Source: Mesorhabditis belari (taxonomy: Eukaryota; Nematoda; Chromadorea; Rhabditida; Rhabditidae). From it: 64,000 nucleotides of DNA. The stretch's first letter is position 1; each line of letters begins with the position of its first letter. Of the stretch, positions 25,244 through 34,713 are shown in pieces. The notes under the pieces were generated by a model that saw only the letters and a list, made by a program, of their open reading frames with translations, was not told the DNA's origin and did no database searches. The translations under genes were made by a program, and so were the position numbers. The DNA lies in NCBI GenBank assembly GCA_958450365.1, contig CAUEEP010000740.1:2483501-2547500 (forward strand), in the 5' to 3' direction.

Positions 25244-26635
25244 ATGTTTTTTCTTAAAAATGAATTAGATTTTATGGAAGTTGAGGATCTTTTCCCTACA
25301 CAGGAAGAAATATTAGCCGGAGGCCCTTATCAATGTGACGAGTGTGGTACAATGTTTGAAAACAAATTTTATCCAAAAACATTTTAAAATTTAGTGTTTC
25401 ACATGGAAGAGCATTGCGACTACACCGAGTTCAAGTACACAAAATTATAGAGACTCTTTCTGATCAAAGAATTCTCAATCCATCAATTCAAATTCCCATT
25501 GGTACAAAGCCCTTCCTCAAGGACTACTTTTATACCAGTCTTTAGAAACTTCTATCAAAACCAAACGATTTCACTGTTGTGATCAGAAATGTATCGCAAG
25601 TTCAAGAAGTTTCTTATCAATGAAGCTTTTGAAACAGCATTTTCAGAAATGCCATGTACCCAAAAGGTTACAGTAGATCTCGATGGTGATCCAATTTATA
25701 ATTTCAGTTTAACTTGCCATCAATGTTCCAAGCATTTTTCTCTTGCTCGAGATTTAGCTTTTCATCTGAAGAAGAAATGTAAAGGAACAGGGAAAAGAAT
25801 GCTTGGAAAAGGTTCAGTGTAAATATTTTTGAAAACAAACGACTTTAGAAATGATTCGCACCAAAGAGGAATTTAGTGTCAAGGTGCTGAATAATGGACA
25901 AACCTTGAACTTTACCGGACCAATGCCAGATGAAGGGTTAGATGAAAGCACCATAAAATTTCTTTATGAGATGACTTTTCAGATTTTCTCTGCTAATCAG
26001 ACGCAGTGGGAATAGTGGAGTTCACGTGGAAGTAGTGCCCAATAATTCGATGGCCAAGTATTTAGTGATCAGCGACTCATTAAAAAACAATTTAGTGATC
26101 TCGCTATTACAAATCTAATCAGTACACAAACTGATATAACCTGTCTCACACAGGAAACGCAGTCAACATCGATGTTCGACTGTGATCACCATAGGCCCAG
26201 CACTTCATTATGGGAAGCGGTATAAAGCCAAAAGCCAAATGTAAATCTAATATATTTCTAGAACGATTATGTGAGACAAAATGTCTTTTGTCAAACTGCA
26301 TCCTCCTCCGTACCACCCACAAATGATTTTGGAACGCAAATCGATTCCAGTCTCGCTGAAAATTACTTGCCTCAGGTTTTGCCCAAGAAGTAATCTAGAA
26401 AATCGATTTCAGATGCGACATGTGGAAACAACAATGGATCTGCCAATTCTAGGAGAAGATTGGCGTTCAATTGAAACCCAAACCACGTGGACTAACGAAG
26501 ATTCGTGCTTCTATAATTGGTTTTCATTGACTATGAAAGTTTTAACATAATTTAAATTGTAGGTACGACGAAGTGGGATCGTTACCCGAAAGGGAGGATG
26601 GATCAACAAGAAATGGAAATTTGGAGTTGAATTAA
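25244..26635 (+). CDS. ASCIZ/ATMIN-like zinc-finger protein with TQT (dynein light chain-binding) motifs
   Basis: Nine exons (25244-25346, 25546-25666, 25708-25811, 25849-25936, 25983-26057, 26096-26219, 26262-26375, 26413-26519, 26563-26635) give 302 residues. Two zinc fingers are visible: C45/C46...C50...H66...H71, and a C2HC finger C78-x2-C81-x12-H94-x4-C99. FLSMKLLKQHFQKCH followed by a C2HC finger matches the ATMIN arrangement in my recollection of the family. The C-terminal half is Ser/Thr/Gln-rich with ISTQTD (172-177), ETQS (184-187), GTQID (229-233) and IETQTTW (263-269), like LC8-binding motifs. ASCIZ proteins activate the LC8 gene and are restrained by LC8 binding; that role here is inferred. 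Human ATMIN is far longer. Start could be Met11. The gene begins 265 bp after the sulfatase-like stop. Confidence 0.65.
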
Positions 26636-26759
26636 AAATGGGTTTTCCCAATTTTCAAGATTTCCATGTCATCCGTGTTTTGTTGTTTTGACGAGAAGTT
26701 TTATGGAATTTATTTTATTACTTACTAAAGTACATACATATTTACATCGCTATTTATAT

Positions 26760-27488
26760 TTATATTTGTTGCCATCTTTGTGGAGGCCAAATCACATGTG
26801 TCGCGCGTGCATGCATGAGCCCTCGATTCACCTAAATTAAATGTGTACAAAGTAAAAACTTCACGGATAAAACCCATTGACACCAATTACAGGTAAAATC
26901 GACATAAATACTCACCGGTCCATAAACATGACTATCAAGAGCATTGTGCGGATTATCACTTTCCATCCAATATGTTCCTGTTGGGATAATCATTAGCTCG
27001 TCTCGGCGCTTGGGCCTAAAACAAATTGTAAACGAGTCAAAAAAACATTTTTACTTTACAACTCCTCCTTCTATCGCAGTACACCTTTTGATATGAACCT
27101 GATCTGCGTTCTTTGGAGATCTAAAGATACGAGTACACGCTGTTGAAAACGGCAACCTACGTAAACGTAATGATGTCTCCCGGCTTCGGTTTGTAAGCGG
27201 GACCCAGCGAAGAGAGCCAAACGAAATCCCGTTCAAATATCGACTCCGATTTACCATTCAAGGTTGGAAGCATCGAATTCCCGCAGACGATTGCTGGATG
27301 GCCGATTTTGTCGAATATTGTTACGAGCACGCAGCCTCCGAGAGCAACCTGAACAGTTACTATAGCATAGAGTGAACTGATTTATGAATGTACGCTTTTT
27401 CAGCAAGAAAAATTAAGCAAAGTGGTCCTGAACCAAATCATTGAAATCGCCATACCTTTCCGGCAACTTGAAAAAATCGTCTCACCAT
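26760..27488 (-). CDS. IMMP2L: Mitochondrial inner membrane protease subunit 2 (IMP2/IMMP2L), signal peptidase I family S26
   Basis: Five exons on the minus strand (27456-27488, 27161-27348, 27055-27120, 26916-27015, 26760-26831) encode 152 residues; human IMMP2L is 175. An N-terminal hydrophobic stretch (VALGGCVLVTIFDKI) precedes the catalytic Ser box CGNSMLPTLN. The catalytic Lys lies in HIKRCTAIEG, and the C-terminus HARATHVIWPPQRWQ is diagnostic for subunit 2. The enzyme cleaves bipartite presequences of intermembrane-space proteins such as cytochrome c1. It ends 124 bp from the convergent ASCIZ-like gene and starts head-to-head with the RING gene 540 bp away, so the two may share a promoter region. 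Confidence 0.95.
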
Positions 27489-28028
27489 GTGCACTAAACA
27501 GGATGGCGATAGCCCTGAAAAATATAAAATTCGATAAAAGTTAAATTTTGTTAATACGCACACAAAAATAGAATGAGCACGGAACGGCCTGAAATAAAAT
27601 TAAAAATGAACAATGCGGATTTATGTCACTAAAAATGCAAATCCGCTTTAACAAGACATGTTTATTTACAGATATAACAACAGATATTTAATTCTTCAAT
27701 GTTATATCCTATCTGGGTTTGAAAAAGTATTTAAAAAAAGATCAATTTTCATTTCATTTGTTCTCTCTGGTCAGAAAACGCTATTCTAACATCGAAAAGA
27801 GACTTTGCTAACATGCGGCAACTAGCGACACCCATTCCCTCTCGCTTTGGCTGTTGTGTTTTCGTTGCGTGCCTCTGTCTCACCACACCCCTCTCAGCTG
27901 ATTCCTTCTTACGCGCTTGTCTTGTAGTACGTTCATTGCAACAACTCTTTCACTATAACTTTTTCAATGTGCTTTCAAACTATTGTATCTTACATCGATT
28001 CGATTGCGAAAGTATTGATTTAGACGCG
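27489..28028. promoter_or_regulatory. Bidirectional intergenic region between IMMP2L and the RING gene
   Basis: 540 bp separate two divergent start codons. An open frame in phase with the RING gene extends back to an ATG at 27813, so an N-terminal extension cannot be ruled out. The RING Met at 28029 immediately precedes the first conserved cysteine and is preferred. No TATA-type or operator motif stands out. Confidence 0.5.
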
Positions 28029-30601
28029 ATGGATGTCGCCGAATGTCCTGTGTGCTATCAGGAATTCGATCGACCCCTTCAACTTTCTTGTGGGCACACT
28101 GTATGCGCAAGCTGTGTCGATCGAATGGTGGGTTGACTCTTATTGGCATTTTTCTTTAGATTCTATTGGAAGATATTAATTCAAAACTTTAGGTAAACTC
28201 CGAGCAGCAAGCCGATGTGGGAAGACGTGCTCGTGGAATCGCCGACGAACTAAATGCTGCCGCCGCTGATGTTGCTGCTGGGGTACGTGCTCGTGCTGGC
28301 GCACTTGCTCAGCAAAATCAGGAACCCGAGGCGCCGCGTATTTTTGAAGTTTTTTTGGTCTAAGTTCTTTTGAAAAAAACTTTGCATTTAGCTTCGTAAC
28401 CTTCCCAGAGATTTGGATCAACACGACGCCAATGGGAACGGTATGGTTGAGATCCTTTACTAAACTTGTAGAACATTTGTTTAGGAGGGCTCGGAGGAGT
28501 AGGTGGTGGATTTTTCTTGCAGCAGCAGCCCCAAGTCATGCACCAGCCCCAAGTCATGCACCAGCAATTTCGACCCATGCAGATGGGGCAGCAGCCCCAA
28601 GCCATGCACCAGCAATTTCGACCTGATATGGTAGGTTTCTACTTTTTTCCTAAAATTGACAGTTTAAGTGGCTGGCAAATCAAATGCCGCCCCATCCGCA
28701 TGATCATCAGCGACCATTTCTGCATGGATTTGAACACAACCTGGTAAGATATTTGCCTATTTTATGTGCAAATGCTTGTTTTAGGGTTATCCACATCGAC
28801 CAGTTCGAGCTACTCTTCGACAACGTGTCACAAGGATTCGCTGCCCCGAATGCAGATCGATGACTGAAGTTCCGGTCAATGGATTACCTGTGAACTATCG
28901 TTTAAAAGGTGATTTCTTCTTGGGAGTTAATTTCTTTTGTTTAGAGATTATTGAGCGCATGAAAAGGGAAAAGGATCTGGAGGTATCGTTGTCTCAGTCA
29001 GTCTTCAGCATGGCTTGCTCCGAATGTGACAAAGAAGTCGAGAAAGGAGTTTATTTTGTCTGTGGCGCTTGTCCTGGCAAGGTACTTTAGAAAAGTTTTT
29101 CATAAATCTCAAGACTCTAGGCTCGAATTTGCTCACTCTGCATTGTTCGTCTGCATATCAAGCACGGCGAGGAAATAATTGAGCGCAAGGCTTTAACCGA
29201 ACAGGATTTATTGTAGGTTTATGCCTATAACATATTCACTTAGAGTTTTAGGGATCGTCTTGAAAAAGTGAATCAAGTTGCTGCTGTTGCGGCTCAAACG
29301 ACTATCAACATTGGAAACATTGTCGATCGTTTGAACGATTGTGGAGCAGAGATGAAACAAGTAATAATTTATATATAATTACTCTCTATTTAAAATAAAA
29401 GGGATTGGAGCAAGCACAGCGAACTTTTGGAGAGGTCAGCTCGAGTCTACGTCAAATCAATAGGTTTTGTTGGTTGTTCGTTTGTTGTATACACATACGA
29501 TTTAGGAATAGCACTTCGGAAGAAGCAGATGCGTATGTAAGGGTTGCAACAGAGATCTCAGAAAGCTTCAAACGGGTGTGTGTGTTTTTTCTGGACTTTG
29601 AAAATTTTAATTTAGCTGGAAAAAAACGTAAGCGAAATAAGAAAGGATTTGTCGATCAGCTTGGAGAATTCGAGCAAGGATTTTAACGATCGGATCAGAA
29701 TGGCACTTCACCTCAGTCCGTTAGAAATCGTTAAACGTGAAATCAAAGGAGAGCCAATCGATAATGACGAGGTAGTTTTTGTTTAGTATTTTAAAATTTT
29801 AATAATTTGTAGGAGATTATCGTTCTTGAAAACGCACGTGATCGCTCTTATAGACAGTCACCAGAAGAGGTATATTTTTGTCTTTGGAGATCTAAGTTTT
29901 ATTAATATAAGCGATAGCTAAAAGAGAAACGTATATTTCTGTATAAACGAATACGAAAATACTTTATTAAATTTTTTAGGTTCAATCTCCACTAGGAGAT
30001 CTGTTTCGCCGCTCACCTACCCCTTATCCGGAAGTTGGAGATGAAAACGCTGGCGAGGCACATGGAGTCATTGAACGTCCTCCAGTAGCAGAGACTTCTC
30101 AAGCATTTACGGTTTGAGTTTTTTGTTTCATTTTATTATTTTTTTATTTCTAGATTCCCAGAAATCCACAAAGAAATAGACCGTTTGGTGAGCAAGAAGT
30201 TGGAGAACAACAACTAGCACCGGAAGACGCATTGGATTTAATTACAAATCAAGCTGTGAGTTTTAAGTAGATACAAGTTTATAAAAGCTTTTTTTTAGCG
30301 ACACATTAGAGTAGCTCGCACACCTTCCCCTGATGAACAATCAGCTGATGCACCACCACCGCGACGTCGTCGACGTCATGAGTAAGGTTTTTGAGCATAA
30401 CTTTTAAGCGATACTCAATTCAGAGAAAGGGATTTGGTTATTGACGTTAGTCGAACGGCAGTAGCAGCAGGTCGTCCTTTGCTGCAACATCATTATCACG
30501 CACAAACAATGCTCGACCGTTCAAACCGCCGACGACGACGTGTGACGACAGCTATGAATGATGAAGCAGTTCCGGATCAACCAGGACCCTCAAATCGTTA
30601 A
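28029..30601 (+). CDS. RING/B-box-like protein with split RING, coiled region and SUMO-interaction-like motifs; probable E3 ubiquitin ligase
   Basis: Seventeen in-phase exons (28029-28127, 28193-28348, 28392-28440, 28485-28630, 28669-28743, 28785-28908, 28945-29081, 29121-29212, 29252-29360, 29402-29463, 29506-29575, 29616-29771, 29813-29869, 29980-30111, 30154-30255, 30299-30381, 30424-30601) encode 608 residues. RING ligands are C6, C9, C21, H23, C26 and C29; the last pair CPEC is at 195-198, after a 165-residue insert rich in Ala, Gln, Met and His with PQVMHQ repeats. A second cysteine/histidine cluster (241-277) resembles a B-box. Residues about 285-395 look helical. IVKREIKGEP (K417 in a psi-K-x-E site) and the acidic EEIIVLE (425-431) resemble a sumoylation site and SUMO-interaction motif; RDLVIDVS (552-559) may be another. 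An Arg-rich tail suggests nuclear location. Fifteen of sixteen acceptors lack the usual CAG. Confidence 0.85.
28524..28624 (+). repeat. Coding repeat: CCCCAAGYCATGCACCAG units
   Basis: Three copies of an 18-bp PQVMHQ/PQAMHQ-coding unit and two copies of CAATTTCGACC lie in exon 4 of the RING gene. They form the Gln/Met/His-rich part of the insert that separates the two halves of the RING. Confidence 0.9.
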
Positions 30602-30899
30602 AGCCAGCTATTCTTCCGCCTTGTTTTTCTTTGGATATCACTGTGACACTTTATGTTATTTGGAATTATTTTGTTTAGATACGTAGTGTTTGGTTGAAAA
30701 CTGTAATATCATTATGAGCCTTGGTTAAATAAAGTATTGGTTAAAATATTAAACGAGTTAAAATTTTTGATTGGATGCTTCTCTGAACAATTTTTTAAGA
30801 TTTATGCACCCGTATTATTCAGAGACACGACAATATTTGCATTAAATACCTGATTATCTGAGTTATCGAAAAATTTTTTAAGTGGGCATGATAAATTGA

Positions 30900-33800
30900 T
30901 TATCCGACATTTTGCAATGTTTGACGCACAGCCCCATGAACCACTTGCCCAGCATAATTCTCGTCCAATTTGAAATAAGTCTCCACTTTTAAGTATCGTT
31001 CATGAAAAGAAAGGCTGAAAATTTGGATTTGTGCATAAGAGGCTTCAATGCAAACCGAGGACTTTTGATGAAAATCCCGTCCATTGTAGGCAATTTTATG
31101 CCAATCTGCAGGATTTCGGTGAGCAATTGCTCTAGAAATTCGGCTCCAAAGAGTCCCAAATCGGCAAAAACGCCTTGATCGACGTCTTGTATCTGAAAGA
31201 ATTTGCAAACTCTTCTCGTTTTTGCTTTATAAACCCACCTTTGATTCAATGAGTTTAAAATCGAGATTGTCGATGGTAGCATTCCCGATTACTTTACCCG
31301 TGGAAATCCAAAGGTGAACATTCGATGTCATTGTTGTGTCGGCTCGGAGAACCTGAAAAGGGAAATGCATTGATTGAATGATTTGCTTTTGTGAGACTCA
31401 CGAGCTGTTTCTGTTGAGTGGCATTCGAGGGTCGCACATACATGTTGATCGCTCCGTGAAGACGGAAGCGAGCACGCTTTTCGACGAAAACGATAAGTGG
31501 AGCCTGGATTGAGTATGTTTGGTTAACTTAAATGACAAAGTTTGAACTCATTTACCTACCGTAATACCTTCAATAGGAATAAGTAACCCTTACCCTTTGA
31601 TTTAGCAGCGGCAAAAACTAGTGCAAAATAGAAAACGGGTTACGGTAAACTATTTACATTACAGGGTTACGATAAGTATTTTCCCATCTTTGCAATTTGA
31701 CATACCTTTCTAGCAGTAAAGAGAATCTCGACTTGTCGATGCGGGAATTGTTCACCGAGGCCACCCAGAAACTCTCCTATACAAATCCCACCATCACACG
31801 ATGTTTGCAGGAGGTCTTTCAAGGATGGACTTGATTCGGGGCCTGAAAATCATTTTGCGATAAACAACGCATCCTCCTTACCAACGACGATATCCATAAA
31901 CTTTTGCTTGTAAGCATGATACAGCAATGAGTTTGCAATATAATCAGTGGCCACGAACTCGACCATGTGAACCGAACGAGAAGCGGGTACACGGATTGAT
32001 GGAGGGAAAAACGGGGTGCCACCTGTACCTTTCCTGAAAAACATGAATAACACCTGAATGCACTGAATTTGACATATGACTCCTTGGATATGATTATCCA
32101 TCTCTTAGGATTATGGATTGAGTTTAGAATGTCAAGTATGATACAATACCTTAGTTTAATTCATAGACTAACGTGTTACCATGAGATTTCTCCTTTTGCG
32201 AGCATCGCTATCGCTCCATCGTTCACGAAAGGATCCGAAGTGAGCCTAAAAATGTAAATATTTTCCCGTACACTAAGAACCTGGCAACTAGTACTAGTTA
32301 CTAGTAAAGTGACAAACTTGTAATCCAAAACCATATCTCGATCGCGAAGATTTTGCACAAAGTTGAGAAGGGTCATGTTCTTGAAGCCTAAAATGAACTT
32401 TTTCATAGAATTGTCAGCAAATTTCTAATACCAGCTTGTCCCAGTTTACTCCTCGGCGGTCGAAGACGGAAAGTCTCACTCACCACGCCCACGTTCTCCT
32501 CGTGAATCGCTATCTGAGCTCAAATTAATGAATGTTTTCCTCAAATTTCTCAACTTTTGTCGGCATTGTCGAAAGCAGAGCATTCATATCGTGATCAATA
32601 ATCTTCTCGATCATTCGACACATTCGATCTTCGACCATCGGCTTGAAATTGCTAATCAAAAAGCCTGAATATGTGGGGGGATGATTTGGAAATCAGCTTT
32701 TGTATACTTTTAAAGGCATTGATGAAGAAATCGGTGAGAATTCCGGTGTCTCGAACATTCAAATCAACGTATCCGATAAGAGCACGGCATTGAGCCGCGA
32801 CTACTTGAGGGGCTCCCCACGACGTTCTGAATGATATACACGGTGCCTCAAAAGTTCCTATACGTTTTGTAAACGGACAGTTTAACGCGGAAAACACGCT
32901 ACTTTTGAAAAACTAACGCCGGATTATGAAAACCAAGGTATTTTTACCCATACTATACTTTTTTTTGCACAAAAGTTGTAACTCTAAATAAATAACTTTT
33001 TGATGAGGATTTTTAAAGGTGATCATAGCGCTTTTTTTGCTTTTAAGATTTTAGTGCCCTCAGTAGAATTGCTTGAAAATCTTTCGTTGTTTGAGATCTA
33101 AAGTTCGTTTGTGGCTTTTTTTTTTTCAAGAAAAAACTTAGGTCTATCAAATGATAACAACAGTTTTTGGAAAAAATTTCATTCTGCGAAGTTTAACTGA
33201 ACTTTCGCAAAAAGCTTCAGCGACTAGATCTGGATGTAAAAAATCCTAGTCAAAAAGTTGTTGAGAGTTGAAATCTTGGGCAAAAAATACCTGAATTTTT
33301 AGAATCTGGCGTTAGTTTTTCAAAAAAAATGACTGCTTACAGAAAAAGTATAAGCGCTTTTGGGACACTCTGTAGATTATCGAAGATCAAAATGATATCT
33401 TACGAATCAAATCAAATCGTGTACGCTAGACAGTGTGCATTTGTCAAAGCACAAAGTACAAACCGGTTTTACCGTGTTTTGCCTGGTACCTGGTGAATCG
33501 AACGGAAACAGTGAGTGCGACATGTCCAAGGAGTGCCTCGAAATGACCAGTAATCGGCACTGATGGAATCAACAACGGACTGTTCAGTCGCGCTTCGAAT
33601 TCCCCAGCTGCTCTAGAATTCGATTTTTTTCTCTATTGTTTTTTTAAATTCGATACCTGATATGCATTTTCGACATGCTCCACGTGAAAATGTTCGGATC
33701 GACCAAATCGAGGGAATATTCTTGGGGAGCCCAATATTTCGAGATGTGGGCACTGTAAATTGAGACCTGAAGAGAGTTGAGATTTAGGGAAACAAAGTTG

Positions 33801-34713
33801 GACTCACTTCTCCATTTTCGATGCTCTCGCGGATTGTCGGTAGTGGAAGTTTGAGGATTTGCTCGTTCACCACCTGTTAGCTCATTTTTGATTGTTTTTA
33901 AAGTGTCTCTTTAAACCTTTATACCGATTTCCCTCAAATAGGCCAATCCAGTGGGCATCAAACGAAGCACCATTCCTGGGTTGTTTGGAGAAGCATTTTG
34001 CTGAAAATGATCACTTAAAAAGGTTTAAAATAGTTTAATTGCATATTCAAATCATTCAAAAAGATAATCAGTTATCTAAATACGTTTTTTTTCTAAGTAT
34101 TCGGGGGTGGGACAAATGCTACCTTTTTTTGCTGGAAAAGGCCGTAGAGCTTCGAAAATATTTCCATATAAGGGAATCATATGCGTAGATTCCGAATTTC
34201 GACAAATCAGACCTCGCTGACACGTCAAATTTGGGCTAAAAGACAAAAACTGCGGAAAAGCGTTAAGTTGCGTAGTTTTTGCCTTTTAGCCCAAATTTGA
34301 CGTGTCAGCGAGGTCTGATTTGTCGAAATTCGGAATCTACGCATACGATTCCCTTCTATGAAAACATTTTTGAAGCTCTACGACCTTTCCGAAGGCCTTT
34401 TCCAGCAAAAAAAGGTAGCATTTGTCCCACCCCCAAGTATTCAGTTCAGTTTTTGTTAAAAAATGCGTTTTCTAAGCAAAGGTAAAAGGCTACGGTCATT
34501 TTCGAAAGTTGACACGTTTTAGAAAACGCATTTGAGTTAATTCTTTAAATGCAGAAATATCTTGAAAGAAAACAAATTTCGTGATCCTTTTCTAATCATT
34601 TGACATACATCAAGCAACGGAGAATAGTCCTTTTCGTAATTTTGAGCCAAAAGAGACTCAAAGGTGGCGTGAAAAACGATGAAAATCCAAGTGAATCTCC
34701 ACCGTTCTCTCAT
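30900..34713 (-). CDS. BPI/LBP/CETP family secreted lipid-binding protein (NRF-5-like)
   Basis: Sixteen in-phase exons in transcription order (34609-34713, 33917-34000, 33808-33873, 33657-33766, 33490-33612, 32708-32826, 32555-32664, 32432-32513, 32318-32387, 32180-32245, 31882-32033, 31706-31842, 31402-31503, 31239-31352, 31056-31192, 30900-31014) encode 563 residues, close to nematode relatives such as NRF-5. A signal peptide (FTWIFIVFHATF...LLA) is followed by NPGMVLRLMPTGLAYLREIG, the classic N-barrel start. C176 and C218 match the conserved BPI disulfide spacing. The C-barrel ends in IGIKLPTMDG and VETYFKLDENY, as in the family. Members carry lipids between cells or bind bacterial lipids; the ligand here is unknown. 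The intron before exon 6 carries a TIR element ending 10 nt from the splice site, and intron 1 carries a hAT-type element. Confidence 0.93.
32837..33374. mobile_element. TIR element with CACGGTGCCTCAAAAG ends, in a BPI-gene intron
   Basis: TA dinucleotides flank CACGGTGCCTCAAAAG at one end and CTTTTGGGACACTCTG at the other. Internal arms repeat AACTAACGCC / GGCGTTAGTTTTTC in opposite orientation. The ends resemble the CAGGGTG...AAGT termini of other nematode TA-inserting elements, including the one at 58831-59443. It is non-coding. Its end sits 10 nt from the splice acceptor of the next BPI exon. Confidence 0.7.
34103..34434. mobile_element. hAT-type MITE with GGGGGTGGGACAAATGCTA ends and 8-bp target duplication
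   Basis: A 332-bp near-perfect foldback is bounded on both sides by AAGTATTC (34095-34102 and 34435-34442). An 8-bp duplication and GGGTGGGAC-type termini fit the hAT superfamily. The terminal motif is shared with 7166-7648. It lies in the first intron of the BPI-family gene and has no coding capacity. Confidence 0.9.

Noticed and set aside
25395..25434. Possible extra exon of the ASCIZ-like gene (FHMEEHC)
   Set aside because: It breaks the phase with the following zinc-finger exon; direct splicing from 25346 to 25546 keeps the frame.
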